From contig JABBOY010000039.1 in the NCBI GenBank assembly GCA_012927585.1, positions 1 through 64,000 of the forward strand: 64,000 nucleotides of DNA, written 5' to 3'. Within the stretch, counting starts at the first letter, position 1, and each line of letters opens with the position of its first letter. The DNA comes from Glaciimonas sp. (lineage in GTDB: Bacteria > Pseudomonadota > Gammaproteobacteria > Burkholderiales > Burkholderiaceae_D). The position numbers and the translations under genes are program-made. Shown here piece by piece: positions 45,429-54,803 of this stretch. The notes under the pieces were generated by a model. It ran no database searches. It had not been told where the DNA came from and worked only from the letters and a program-made list of their open reading frames with translations.

Positions 45429-47249
45429 ATGTCCTCCATGCGAACCAACTACTGCGGCCTCACTACTGAGGCACTGATCGGCCAAACCGTTAGCCTGTGC
45501 GGCTGGGTGCATCGCCGCCGCGATCACGGCGGCGTCATCTTCATCGACCTGCGCGACCGTGAGGGCTTGGTGCAGATCGTTTGCAATCCCGAGCAGGCTG
45601 AAGTCTTCAAGGCGGCCGAACAGGTGCGTAACGAATTCTGCTTGCGCGCCATCGGCACTGTGCGCAACCGGCCGGACGGCACCATCAACAACAACCTCAA
45701 ATCCGGCAAGATTGAAGTCGTGTGCGACACGCTGGAAGTGCTCAACCCTTCGGTTACGCCACCGTTCCAACTCGATGACGACAACCTGTCGGAAACCACC
45801 CGTCTGACGCACCGCGTGCTGGATTTGCGCCGCCCGCAAATGCAAAATAATTTACGGCTGCGCTACAAGGTGACGATGGAAGTGCGCAAGTTCCTCGATG
45901 AACTCGGCTTCATCGACATCGAAACCCCGATGCTGACCAAATCCACGCCGGAAGGCGCACGCGATTATCTGGTGCCGTCGCGCGTGAATGCCGGCGCCTT
46001 CTTCGCGTTGCCGCAATCGCCGCAATTGTTCAAGCAATTGCTGATGGTGGCCAACTTCGACCGTTATTACCAGATTACCAAGTGTTTTCGCGACGAAGAC
46101 TTGCGCGCCGACCGCCAGCCTGAATTCACCCAGATCGATTGCGAGACCTCGTTTCTAAACGAGCAGGAAATCCGCGACATGTTCGAAGACATGATCCGGC
46201 TGGTGTTCAAGAACTGCCTGAATGTCGAGCTGCCCAAGCCGTTCCCGGTGATGGATTACGCCACCGCGATGGGTGTGTACGGCTCCGACAAGCCGGATAT
46301 GCGCGTCAAGCTGGAATTCACCGACCTGACCGCCGTTATGAAAGATGTCGATTTCAAGGTATTCAGTGGTGCGGCCAACATGGAAGGCGGTCGTGTGGTC
46401 GGCTTGCGGGTACCGGGTGGTGCCAGGGAAGGCAGCGGCATGCCACGTTCCGAGATCGACGCTTACACCCAATTCGTCGCGATCTACGGCGCCAAGGGCT
46501 TGGCCTACATCAAGGTCAACGAAATTGCCTTGGGCCGCGAAGGCTTGCAATCGCCGATCGTCAAGAACTTGCACGACGCGGCGCTGGCGCAAATCGTTCT
46601 GCAAACCGGTGCCCAGGACGGCGACCTGATTTTCTTCGGGGCCGACAAGACCAAAGTCGTCAATGATGCAATCGGCGCGTTGCGCGTAAAGATCGGCCAT
46701 TCCGATTTCGGCAAGAGCCACGACTTGTTCGACGATGCCTGGCGTCCGCTATGGGTGGTGGATTTCCCGATGTTCGAATTCGATGAAGACGGCCAGCGCT
46801 GGAACGCTTGCCATCACCCGTTCACTGCACCGAAAGACGGCCACGAAGATTATCTCGAAACCGATCCCGGCAAGTGCATTGCCAAGGCTTACGACATGGT
46901 CTTGAACGGCTGGGAACTGGGTGGCGGTTCGATCCGTATCCATCGCGCCGAAGTGCAGAGCAAAGTGTTCCGCGCCTTGAATATCGATGCCGAAGAAGCC
47001 CAGCTCAAGTTCGGTTTCCTGCTCGATGCGCTGCAATACGGCGCACCGCCGCACGGCGGCCTGGCATTCGGCCTGGATCGCCTGGTGACGATGATGACTG
47101 GTTCCGACTCGATTCGCGACGTTATCGCTTTCCCTAAAACGCAACGGGCCCAGTGCCTGTTGACACAGGCGCCATCGGCAGTGGACGAAAAGCAGTTGCA
47201 GGAATTGCATATCCGCTTGCGCAATGTGGAGTTGGTTGAGAAGGCTTGA
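45429..47249 (+). CDS. aspS: Aspartate--tRNA ligase
   Basis: The class II synthetase has 606 residues. The N-terminal OB anticodon-binding domain ([31 protein letters not shown]) covers about 18-110. Motif 1 is near 150 and motif 2 is [23 protein letters not shown] near 219. A bacterial GAD insertion covers about 290-420, and motif 3 is [28 protein letters not shown] near 540. It charges tRNA-Asp, and possibly tRNA-Asn if no asparaginyl synthetase exists, which cannot be decided here. A terminator lies downstream. Confidence 0.98.
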   Translation: MSSMRTNYCGLTTEALIGQTVSLCGWVHRRRDHGGVIFIDLRDREGLVQIVCNPEQAEVFKAAEQVRNEFCLRAIGTVRNRPDGTINNNLKSGKIEVVCDTLEVLNPSVTPPFQLDDDNLSETTRLTHRVLDLRRPQMQNNLRLRYKVTMEVRKFLDELGFIDIETPMLTKSTPEGARDYLVPSRVNAGAFFALPQSPQLFKQLLMVANFDRYYQITKCFRDEDLRADRQPEFTQIDCETSFLNEQEIRDMFEDMIRLVFKNCLNVELPKPFPVMDYATAMGVYGSDKPDMRVKLEFTDLTAVMKDVDFKVFSGAANMEGGRVVGLRVPGGAREGSGMPRSEIDAYTQFVAIYGAKGLAYIKVNEIALGREGLQSPIVKNLHDAALAQIVLQTGAQDGDLIFFGADKTKVVNDAIGALRVKIGHSDFGKSHDLFDDAWRPLWVVDFPMFEFDEDGQRWNACHHPFTAPKDGHEDYLETDPGKCIAKAYDMVLNGWELGGGSIRIHRAEVQSKVFRALNIDAEEAQLKFGFLLDALQYGAPPHGGLAFGLDRLVTMMTGSDSIRDVIAFPKTQRAQCLLTQAPSAVDEKQLQELHIRLRNVELVEKA

Positions 47250-47293
47250 TGCCGTGCGGTTTAGAAGCATTAGTTTCAAGGCATAATAAAAGA

Positions 47294-47317
47294 GCGCGGA
47301 TTTTCGCGCCTTTTTTT
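47294..47317 (+). terminator. Intrinsic terminator of aspS
   Basis: GCGCG and CGCGC form a stem with a 6-nt GATTTT loop, followed by C and seven T. It lies 45 bp past the aspS stop and 10 bp before the nudB start, so nudB either has weak read-through or its own start site in the hairpin region. Confidence 0.75.
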
Positions 47318-47326
47318 CGTCATAAC

Positions 47327-47809
47327 ATGGACATGACTCTTAAAATTCCCGAATCCGTGCTGGTTGTGATTCATGCCGCCAATCTTGATGTGCTGCTGAT
47401 TGAACGCGCCGATCACCCGGGCTACTGGCAGTCGGTGACCGGATCGAAGGATTTTTTGGAGGAGCCGCTGGCGCGCACTGCAGTGCGCGAAGTGGCTGAA
47501 GAGACCGGAATTCTTGTGGTGGATTGCGCGGCACCCAGCGGCTCAAGGGTGCCGCTGCAGCATCTGCACGACTGGCAGCTATCCAATGTTTATGAGATTT
47601 ATCCGATCTGGCGCCATCGTTATGCGCCCGAGGTGACACAGAATACCGAGCATGTGTTCGGACTCCTGGTGCCGCGCGCGATCCCGATTGTGCTGGCGCC
47701 ACGGGAGCATGTCCGGTTTCGCTGGCTGCCTTACCGCGAAGCGGCAGACCAGTGTTTTTCGCCCTCGAATGCGGAAGCGATTTTACAGTTGCCGACATAT
47801 CTGGGTTGA
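47327..47809 (+). CDS. nudB: Dihydroneopterin triphosphate diphosphatase (NUDIX)
   Basis: The protein has 160 residues. The NUDIX box lies near 40-62: GSKDFLEEPLARTAVREVAEETGI, with the REVAEETG core. The family-typical LKIPESVLVVIHAANLDVLLIERADHPGYWQSVTG precedes it. NudB removes pyrophosphate from dihydroneopterin triphosphate in folate synthesis. ATG 47327 was chosen over an earlier start that overlaps the aspS stop and would pass through the terminator. A start at 47333 is also possible. Confidence 0.92.
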   Translation: MDMTLKIPESVLVVIHAANLDVLLIERADHPGYWQSVTGSKDFLEEPLARTAVREVAEETGILVVDCAAPSGSRVPLQHLHDWQLSNVYEIYPIWRHRYAPEVTQNTEHVFGLLVPRAIPIVLAPREHVRFRWLPYREAADQCFSPSNAEAILQLPTYLG

Positions 47810-47838
47810 TTGCGTTTGACCAGCGCGGTTTTCGATGA

Positions 47839-47918
47839 AATAGCATACTGATAAATGTATTTTTTTGTAACGCATTGTTTTATTGCGGCGAAGGCATAAT
47901 TATTAGTCATACTCCCAT
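47839..47918 (-). repeat. Dispersed intergenic repeat, copy F
   Basis: On the minus strand GGGAGTATG, 19 nt, CCGCAATA, then AAATAC 22 nt after CCGC, then CAGTATGC. It shares AATGCGT-ACAAAAAAATACA and CAGTATGCTAT with copy G, so these two are the closest pair. It lies between nudB and the phosphodiesterase-fold gene. Confidence 0.75.
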
Positions 47919-47994
47919 GTTTATGGTTATCCGTGGGACGCCGCTGCACGAACGCAGCAGTGGTACTCTGATCGGCAGACGGTAGAATATTCAC

Positions 47995-48786
47995 ATGAAA
48001 CTAAGCATCGCAACTTATAACATCCACAAGGGCGTGTCTTCATTTGGCAGCCATCCGCGCATTTTGGCGCTGAAACAGGCGATCGATGCACTCGATGCAG
48101 AGCTGGTGTTTCTGCAGGAAGTGCAGGGACGACATGATTTGCATGCGGCGCGCTATCCGCTGTGGCCAAGCCAGGCACAGGATGCCTTTCTGGCTGGGAC
48201 CTCACGCCATTCGGCGTATGGCATGAACGCGGTGTACAGCCACGGCCATCACGGCAATGCACTGTTGAGTCAGTTCGAGATTGCTTCGTCGAGCAATCGG
48301 GATATCTCTGACCATGCATTCGAGCAACGCGGGATTCTGCATTGCGTAGTGCGCACTCCGGCCGTCGAAGTACATTGTTATGTAATACATCTGGGATTGT
48401 TTGCGGCTGGGCGGCGACGCCAGACCGAGGGCTTGATCGAAACCATCGAGGCCTCTGCCGCGCCGGGTGCACCGATTATCATTGCCGGCGACTTCAACGA
48501 TTGGGGCAATCGCCTGAGCGCGGCGCTGCAGTCGCGCCTAGGTGTGACCGAAGTATTCGATGATGGGACGCCCAAGCTGCGTCTGCGCGATTATTTGCAC
48601 CGCAAGAGTCGCCGTGTGCCGACGGCAATGCCGGCACGCACTTTTCCTGCCGGTTTGCCGCTGTTGCGGCTGGATCGGATTTATGTGCGCGGTTTTACGA
48701 TTGAGTCGGCCGAGGTGCTGCACGGCGCGCTGTGGGCCGGGCTTTCGGATCACGCTCCGATTATCGCGACGCTGCGTCTTTCCTAG
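47995..48786 (+). CDS. Endonuclease/exonuclease/phosphatase-family protein
   Basis: The protein has 263 residues with the EEP catalytic set: ATYNIHKGV near 6-14 with the first Asn, VFLQEVQGRHD near 39 with the metal-binding Glu, HLGLF near 131 with its His, IIIAGDFNDWGNRL near 160 with the Asp/Asn pair, and LSDHAPIIATL near 250 with the terminal Asp-His. Members cleave phosphodiester bonds in DNA, RNA, lipids or small molecules. It ends 9 bp before clsB, so a role near phospholipid metabolism is a fair guess. Confidence 0.9.
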   Translation: MKLSIATYNIHKGVSSFGSHPRILALKQAIDALDAELVFLQEVQGRHDLHAARYPLWPSQAQDAFLAGTSRHSAYGMNAVYSHGHHGNALLSQFEIASSSNRDISDHAFEQRGILHCVVRTPAVEVHCYVIHLGLFAAGRRRQTEGLIETIEASAAPGAPIIIAGDFNDWGNRLSAALQSRLGVTEVFDDGTPKLRLRDYLHRKSRRVPTAMPARTFPAGLPLLRLDRIYVRGFTIESAEVLHGALWAGLSDHAPIIATLRLS

Positions 48787-48795
48787 TCGTAGCCC

Positions 48796-49959
48796 ATGCG
48801 ATCGGTCAACTTCACTTCTCAAAATACCATTACGTTGTTGTATTGCGGCACCGAATTTTTTCCGGCCCTGATTGCATCGATAGATACGGCGGTTTCGGAG
48901 GTGTACCTGGAAACCTATATTTTTGCCGACGATAGCGTCGGCCAAGCAGTCAGAGACGCGCTCAAGCGCGCTGCGGCGCGCGGCGTGGTGGTAAGTGTGA
49001 TTAGCGACTGGGTCGGCACCGGGCGCGCCTCGGTTAGGCTGCTTGACGCCGATCTGCTGGCGGCCGGCGTGCACCATCGTGTCTTTAATCCCTGGTTTCG
49101 TCGTGGCGTGGCGCGTTTGCACCGCAAGATCTGCGTGGTGGACCGGGAATGCGCTTTCGTCGGCGGCCTGAATATCAATGACGACTTGCAGGACGATAGC
49201 AATGCATCGGTGCTGTTGTCTGCGCCGCGCTGGGACTTTGCAGTGCAGGTGCGCGGGCCGCTGGTGGACGTTATCCACGAGGAGGCGCGGGCGCAGTGGC
49301 TGCGGTTGGGCAAGCTGCCGCTGATGGCGCGGCTGGAACTGTTCCAGGAGTTGCGTTCCACGCTGCCAATCCGATCGAATCAGCCGGCGCTGGCCGGGCT
49401 GGTGGTGCGCGACAATCTGCGTAATCGTCGCACCATCCAGCGCGCTTACCTGCAGGCGCTTGGTAGTGCGCGCAAAAGCGCATTGCTGGCCAACCCTTAT
49501 TTCGCCCCGGGCCATAAGTTTCGCAGGGCACTGGCGGCGGCCGCAGCGCGCGGGGTGCAGGTGACGGTGCTGATTGGAGTCGGCCAGTTCCGGTTGCAGG
49601 ATTCAGTGGCGCATGCGTTTTATCCGAAACTACTGAAAAGCGGTGTCAAAGTGGTGGAATACCGCAAGACCCAGTTGCACGGCAAGGTCGCGGTGGTGGA
49701 TGACGATTGGGCTACGGTCGGCTCCAGCAATTGTGACGGCTTGAGCCTGTTCATCAATCAGGAGGCGAATGTAGTGGTGAAGGATGCCGCATTTGCCGGC
49801 ACGTTGCGGCGCCATATCGAGGACGCCATTGCCGCTGGCGTGGTGATTCATCTGGAAGATTTCACCAATATTCCGCGCTACAAACGGGTCTGGTACGGCT
49901 TCACGTATCTGGTGTATCGCGGAGTGATGCGCATCGTTACCCTGGGTAGTTATTCTTAA
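48796..49959 (+). CDS. clsB: Cardiolipin synthase B
   Basis: The phospholipase D-fold protein has 387 residues with two HKD motifs: LHRKICVVDRECAFVGGLNINDD near 111 and LHGKVAVVDDDWATVGSSNCDG near 296. Length, spacing and the absence of N-terminal membrane helices match ClsB of E. coli, which makes cardiolipin from phosphatidylglycerol and other donors. It follows the EEP-fold gene directly. In E. coli the clsB operon also starts with an EEP-family gene, ybhP, which supports the pairing. Confidence 0.93.
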   Translation: MRSVNFTSQNTITLLYCGTEFFPALIASIDTAVSEVYLETYIFADDSVGQAVRDALKRAAARGVVVSVISDWVGTGRASVRLLDADLLAAGVHHRVFNPWFRRGVARLHRKICVVDRECAFVGGLNINDDLQDDSNASVLLSAPRWDFAVQVRGPLVDVIHEEARAQWLRLGKLPLMARLELFQELRSTLPIRSNQPALAGLVVRDNLRNRRTIQRAYLQALGSARKSALLANPYFAPGHKFRRALAAAAARGVQVTVLIGVGQFRLQDSVAHAFYPKLLKSGVKVVEYRKTQLHGKVAVVDDDWATVGSSNCDGLSLFINQEANVVVKDAAFAGTLRRHIEDAIAAGVVIHLEDFTNIPRYKRVWYGFTYLVYRGVMRIVTLGSYS

Positions 49960-50141
49960 GCCATAACTATCCAGTGCCGGCTGAATAGTAGCCATAAGCC
50001 TCAAAATGGTCACTGTAGCCACCGTATCAGAGACCCAAGCCGCGGCACTGACTTTGTCAAAATTGTTGTTAGTTGTACACTTGCCAAAAATAGTTAAGGA
50101 GATTGGCAGCCATTGCTGCGGCCAGGTATATTTTCAGGGGG

Positions 50142-53100
50142 ATGATGAATCGGCCAAATTTTCTTGTGCGTGTTTCCCCTTTTTTTCGGGCCGGCATGCG
50201 GCTCACTCCAGGTTTGCGCAGCCGGCAACGCAGATTATTAAAATTATCGCCGGTTTTACCGGACTATCAGGGTAGAAAACTAGTGTCGTATTTGACTGAA
50301 AAAATAATGCAGCTATGGCGCAATGCCGGGTTGTACACTCGATTGCTGCTGCCCATTCTGTTGCTGATCCTATCGGTGAACGTGGTTCAGGGTTATTTGA
50401 TATTGGAGTATGCAAAATCCGATGCGCAGATAAGCTACCGGGAAGAATTGCATGAAATACAACGCGATCTGGTGCCGGCGCTAGCTGAACAAGCGGTGAT
50501 TGGGGACATCGGTGCGATCAGTAGGTTGCTGCAATCGCAAATCAGGGAGCGCGCCGATCTTGGCTTGGTTCAGTGGCAGTACCAGTTGAATCTGCTGCAA
50601 GTGATGGATTTGGATGGCCGGGCCGCGCTGCTTGCGCCGACATGGTTTGTGCGCCTGCTTGCTATCCCTGCGTCTGAAATTGCGGGGCCGATCATGTTCG
50701 GCGGCAAGTACTATGGCGTATTGCGTTTGCGGATCACGCCGGTTCCGGTCATCAACAAGATATGGCTCCGATTCCTGGACTGGGGCAAGATTTTCAGTGT
50801 GTTTATCGTCGCGATATTCTTATTGGTCAATTTGATTCTGCGCAGCAATCTTGCTGCGCTTGGGCAACTTTCGGCTGCGGTCAAACGATTCAAGGCAGGT
50901 AATTACAGCGTGCGCGTGCCGGCCAGCGGCAGCCACGAGACGCGTGGGGTGGCCGGTGCTTTCAATGGCATGGCGGCCGAACTGGAAGCCTTGCTGCAGT
51001 CCTTGGAAGAAAGTAACAGCACGCAAAGCGAGCAATTGCATTTCAACCAGCAGTTGCTGGCGGCACTGCCGATTCCGCTCTATTTCAAGGATACCGATGG
51101 GGTGTGCCTCGGCGTGAATACGGCGTGGAAAAATTTGTATGGATTCTCTACGGACGAGATTGTCGGTTATTCTGTGCAGGATGTATTTTCCAGTGCACCG
51201 GGGTTTGTCGCGCATCACTTGAAAATGGATGCTGAGTTATTTCAACACCCGGGTCGGCAGACCTATGAAATCACGGTTCCGACAGCACACGGTATCTTGC
51301 GTGATGTTATTTATTACAAAGCTACCTATACCAACGTCGAGGGTAGCGTAGCCGGTTTGATCGGCGCAATTGTCGACATTACCGAGCGCAAACAGGCGCA
51401 AGCGGCACTCCAGGCTGAAAAAGAGCGCGCTCTGGTGACGTTGGCGTCGATTGGCGACGCGGTAATTACTACCGATCTGGATGGCCGGGTGGAGTCGCTC
51501 AATGGCGTGGCGCAACAGTTGACCGAGTGGAGCGTCGATGCCGCGCAGGGACTGCCGCTGGAGGCGGTTTTCAAGATCCTGGATGAGGATACCAGACAGC
51601 CCGCCACGAATTTCATTTCGTCTGCCGCGTTCGGAAATGCCAGTACAGTGCTTGCCAACTTGATATTGATGGGTAAGGACGGCAAAGAGTGTTCTATCGA
51701 ATGTTCAGTCGCTCCCATCCGTAATCCTGAAGGCACGCTATTCGGTTTCGTCCTGGTGTTTCGCGATGTCAGCGAGAAGCGCCATCTGCTTAGTCAGATC
51801 ACCTGGCAGGCCAGTCATGATGCGTTGACCAAGCTGCCTAATCGGGTCTTGCTGGGCGATCGCTTCAAGCAAGCCATCGCCAGTGCACAGCGTCATCAGC
51901 AGTTGCTGGCAGTGTGCCTGCTGGATCTGGATGGATTCAAGCCGGTCAATGATTATTACGGTCACGAACTGGGCGATCGCTTGCTCATAGAGCTGGCCGG
52001 CCGCTTGTCATCCACGCTCAGGGGCGAGGATACCGTGGCCCGTCTGGGCGGCGATGAGTTCGTTCTGTTGCTCAGCGGCTTGAACGATATCCACGAAATC
52101 GGGCTGGCGATGCAGCGGATTCTGGCGAAAGTCGCCGAGCCTTATCTGCTCGATGGCCAGCCGATCCAGATTTCTGCCAGCATCGGCGTAGCGGTGTATT
52201 CGCAGGATGAGATCGATCCTGATACCCTGCTGCGGCATGCCGATCAGGCCATGTATCAAGCCAAGCAGGCCGGGCGCAGTCGCTATCATTTTTTTGACAC
52301 CAATCAGGATCATCAGGCGCAAAGCCAGCAGCATCAGCTGAATCGTATTCGCCGGGCGCTACAGCAGGGTGAGTTGCGTTTGTACTATCAGCCGAAGGTC
52401 GATATGCGGCGTGGGCAGGTGGTTGGAATGGAAGCGCTGTTGCGTTGGCACCACCCTGAAAGAGGCGTGATCGGGCCGCTGGATTTTCTGCCCCTGGTCG
52501 AGCAGACCGACCTGATCGTCGATATCGGCGAGTGGGTGCTGCATGAAGCCCTGCGGCAAATGGCGCAGTGGGCGGAGATAGGAGTGAACTGGGTTATCAG
52601 CGTCAATATCGCAGCACATCATTGTGAACGTCCTGATTTCCTGGCGCGACTCAAGGACATTTTGGCCGATCACCCTGCGGTATCGCCGCGCCTGCTGGAG
52701 CTGGAAATCCTGGAATCGGCCGCGCTGGGCGATATTATTTACGTGCGCAACCTGATTACCGCTTGCCATGCGCTGGGCGTGACTTTCGCGCTGGATGATT
52801 TTGGCACGGGCTATTCATCGTTGACCTACCTCAAACGCTTGCCTGCCGATGTGCTGAAAATCGATCAAAGCTTTGTGCTGGGCATGCTCGATGATCAAGC
52901 TGATTTGGCGCTGGTCAAGGCGGTCATTAGTCTGGCCGCGGTATTTAATCGCACTGTCATTGCGGAAGGGGTGGAAACTGCCGAACATGGGATGTTGCTG
53001 ATGCAACTGGGATGCGACCTGGCGCAAGGTTACGGCATTGCCCGCCCGATGCCGGCATCGGATGTGGTGGCTTGGTCTCAACAGTACCTTCCTGCACCAC

Positions 53101-53510
53101 TGTGGGCTGAATGGGCCGATATTACATTGGATGTCAATGACTTCCCACTGCTGGTGGCGCAGTATGATCATCAGAAATGGGTCAAGCAAGTGATAGATTC
53201 GAGCGAAGGCCAATGTACACTCAATTTTTCGGAGCTTAAAGACCATCATTGCTGCCGTTTCGGTCTATGGTACGACGGTCATGGCAGTACGCATTACGGC
53301 CATTTGCCGGAATTTTCTGCGCTGGAAGCATTGCATGTCGGGGTGCATGATATTGGGCCGAAAATTGTACGTTTGAATAGCGCAGGCCAATTTGCAGCAG
53401 CCAAGGCATTGGAGCCTGGCTTGCTGGTGATGCAGGAAGAGATGCGGCTGCAATTGGCAAGCTTGCAGCGGGCAGTGGCCAAACTGCGTTCTGGAACGCA
53501 ATCGGAGTGA
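50142..53510 (+). CDS. PAS-GGDEF-EAL protein with C-terminal CZB zinc-sensing domain
   Basis: The protein has about 1122 residues. A membrane helix lies near 62-85, a periplasmic region to about 205, a second helix near 210-230 and HAMP to about 285. A PAS domain is near 310-430 and a second PAS near 435-545. GGDEF is intact (RLGGDEFVLLLSGL, near 645), and EAL is intact (GMEALLRWHHPERG, near 770; DDFGTGYSSLTYLKRLPADVLKID). The C-terminal 100 residues are a CZB domain: YDHQKWV, CCRFGLWYDGHG, then LHVGVH, giving the 3-His 1-Cys zinc site. It would make or break cyclic-di-GMP according to zinc. The start is uncertain (50103, 50142, 50145 or 50307). Confidence 0.93.
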   Translation: MMNRPNFLVRVSPFFRAGMRLTPGLRSRQRRLLKLSPVLPDYQGRKLVSYLTEKIMQLWRNAGLYTRLLLPILLLILSVNVVQGYLILEYAKSDAQISYREELHEIQRDLVPALAEQAVIGDIGAISRLLQSQIRERADLGLVQWQYQLNLLQVMDLDGRAALLAPTWFVRLLAIPASEIAGPIMFGGKYYGVLRLRITPVPVINKIWLRFLDWGKIFSVFIVAIFLLVNLILRSNLAALGQLSAAVKRFKAGNYSVRVPASGSHETRGVAGAFNGMAAELEALLQSLEESNSTQSEQLHFNQQLLAALPIPLYFKDTDGVCLGVNTAWKNLYGFSTDEIVGYSVQDVFSSAPGFVAHHLKMDAELFQHPGRQTYEITVPTAHGILRDVIYYKATYTNVEGSVAGLIGAIVDITERKQAQAALQAEKERALVTLASIGDAVITTDLDGRVESLNGVAQQLTEWSVDAAQGLPLEAVFKILDEDTRQPATNFISSAAFGNASTVLANLILMGKDGKECSIECSVAPIRNPEGTLFGFVLVFRDVSEKRHLLSQITWQASHDALTKLPNRVLLGDRFKQAIASAQRHQQLLAVCLLDLDGFKPVNDYYGHELGDRLLIELAGRLSSTLRGEDTVARLGGDEFVLLLSGLNDIHEIGLAMQRILAKVAEPYLLDGQPIQISASIGVAVYSQDEIDPDTLLRHADQAMYQAKQAGRSRYHFFDTNQDHQAQSQQHQLNRIRRALQQGELRLYYQPKVDMRRGQVVGMEALLRWHHPERGVIGPLDFLPLVEQTDLIVDIGEWVLHEALRQMAQWAEIGVNWVISVNIAAHHCERPDFLARLKDILADHPAVSPRLLELEILESAALGDIIYVRNLITACHALGVTFALDDFGTGYSSLTYLKRLPADVLKIDQSFVLGMLDDQADLALVKAVISLAAVFNRTVIAEGVETAEHGMLLMQLGCDLAQGYGIARPMPASDVVAWSQQYLPAPLWAEWADITLDVNDFPLLVAQYDHQKWVKQVIDSSEGQCTLNFSELKDHHCCRFGLWYDGHGSTHYGHLPEFSALEALHVGVHDIGPKIVRLNSAGQFAAAKALEPGLLVMQEEMRLQLASLQRAVAKLRSGTQSE

Positions 53511-53890
53511 TGATGTCGGATAACGTGCGTATCGATAAATGGCTGTGGGCAGCGCGCTTTTTCAAGACGCGTTCACTGGCAACGGATGCGGTCGATAGCG
53601 GCAAGGTGCGTTGGAACGATGAGCGCGTCAAGCCGGCGCGCAACCTCAAGCCCGGCGACATGTTGGCTATCAATAATGGCGCGACCGAATGGGAAGTCGA
53701 GGTCGTCGGTCTGTCGGACCTGCGCGGTTCCGCCCTGCAAGCGCAAAAGCTGTATGCGGAAACCTTGAAAAGTAGCGCGAAACGCCAGAACGAGACCGAA
53801 CAGCGCCGCCTGTTTCATGAACCGACCAGCGAGATCAAAGGCCGGCCAACCAAGCGCGACCGGCGGCTGCTGGATAAATCCAGTACATAA
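53510..53890 (+). CDS. hslR: S4-domain heat-shock protein 15
   Basis: The protein has about 126 residues. The S4 RNA-binding domain (VRIDKWLWAARFFKTRSLATDAVDSGKVRWNDERVKPARNLKPGDML) covers about 5-55, followed by a basic helical tail. Hsp15 binds free 50S subunits that carry a nascent chain and helps recycle them after heat stress. The start overlaps the stop of the GGDEF-EAL gene (TGATG), so the two are translationally coupled. An ATG one codon later is equally possible. Confidence 0.92.
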   Translation: MMSDNVRIDKWLWAARFFKTRSLATDAVDSGKVRWNDERVKPARNLKPGDMLAINNGATEWEVEVVGLSDLRGSALQAQKLYAETLKSSAKRQNETEQRRLFHEPTSEIKGRPTKRDRRLLDKSST

Positions 53891-53906
53891 AGCGCACGCA
53901 ATATCA

Positions 53907-53947
53907 GTAGCGTAGGCCTCCGTGCCTGCGTCCGGCCGCAGGCACGG
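53907..53947 (+). repeat. REP-like element with terminator hairpin, copy 2
   Basis: GTAGCGTAGGCCTCCGTGCC begins this element. Its second half forms a perfect 11-bp stem CCGTGCCTGCG-N6-CGCAGGCACGG (53920-53947), followed by TTTCG. The GTAG head and the CCTCCGTGCCTGC core match the elements at 56614 and 21749. It probably terminates the hslR transcript. Confidence 0.7.
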
Positions 53948-54006
53948 TTTCGCTCGTCAATAATCCCTCGCACCGCCAAATAGAACCTCAGCTCTAAACT
54001 TCCGGT

Positions 54007-54047
54007 TTGACATTTGTAGCATGCAGCATAAAATAGAACGGCCGTTC
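54007..54047 (+). promoter_or_regulatory. Sigma-70 promoter with overlapping TetR operator
   Basis: TTGACA (54007-54012) and TAAAAT (54029-54034) are 16 bp apart. Directly after the -10 lies the perfect palindrome GAACGGCCGTTC (54036-54047), inside a longer imperfect repeat AAATAG...CTATTT. A palindrome of this form at the start site is typical of TetR-family operators, so the next gene product probably represses itself and the beta-oxidation genes. Confidence 0.75.
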
Positions 54048-54131
54048 CTATTTAATCTGTGCGAGACTTCTGCAAATTGATTAAACACCTTTTGGATACC
54101 CTTGAACATTATTAATACGCCATCAAAATCC

Positions 54132-54770
54132 ATGAGAAAAGGCGAGCTTACCCGCGCCGCCATTCTCGATGTGGCTCTCAACCTTGCTAGCCGAAACGGC
54201 TTGGAAGGTTTGACGATTGGTTTGCTTGCAGAAAAGATGCACATGAGTAAATCCGGCGTGTTTGCGCATTTCGGCTCACGCGAAGATTTACAAATTGAAG
54301 TGCTGAAGTTGTATCACAGCCATTTTGAGCAAGAAGTGTTTTATCCGAGTACGAAGGCGCTGCGTGGCTTACCGCGGCTGGAAGAGATGTTTGCGCGCTG
54401 GGTCAAACGCGTGACAGTGGAGATCGCCTCCGGCTGCATCTACATCAGCGGTGCTGCCGAATACGATGACCGTCCGGGCCAGATTCGCGATGCATTAGTC
54501 GGCATGGTGCGGGTCTGGCAGGAAGCCTTGTTGCGCTGTGCACAGCAAGCGGTCGAAATGGGCCATTTACGTCCCGAGACAAATCCGCAGCAAATGGTTT
54601 TTGAGATTTACGGACTGATTCTTGCCTTGCATCATGATGCAAGGTTTTTGAAGGTGCCTGGCAGCGTGGAGCGGGCGCAAATCGGTTTTGAACGCTTGAT
54701 TGAAAGCTATCGCATGCCGGATTCGACTCCGAATGTAAATGGCAGAAATAATAAGTCCACCACCACATAA
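54132..54770 (+). CDS. TetR-family regulator of the beta-oxidation cluster
   Basis: The protein has 212 residues. The N-terminal HTH covers about 4-50 (KGELTRAAILDVALNLASRNGLEGLTIGLLAEKMHMSKSGVFAHFGSREDLQ), followed by a helical ligand domain to about 195 and a polar tail. It precedes the acyl-CoA dehydrogenase gene by 33 bp and lies behind a promoter-operator, as expected for an acyl-CoA-sensing repressor. ATG 54132 fits the domain start; an in-frame TTG ten codons upstream is the alternative. Confidence 0.9.
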   Translation: MRKGELTRAAILDVALNLASRNGLEGLTIGLLAEKMHMSKSGVFAHFGSREDLQIEVLKLYHSHFEQEVFYPSTKALRGLPRLEEMFARWVKRVTVEIASGCIYISGAAEYDDRPGQIRDALVGMVRVWQEALLRCAQQAVEMGHLRPETNPQQMVFEIYGLILALHHDARFLKVPGSVERAQIGFERLIESYRMPDSTPNVNGRNNKSTTT

Positions 54771-54803
54771 GTTTTTAAATTTAAATGTTATCAGGAGAAA
54801 ATA

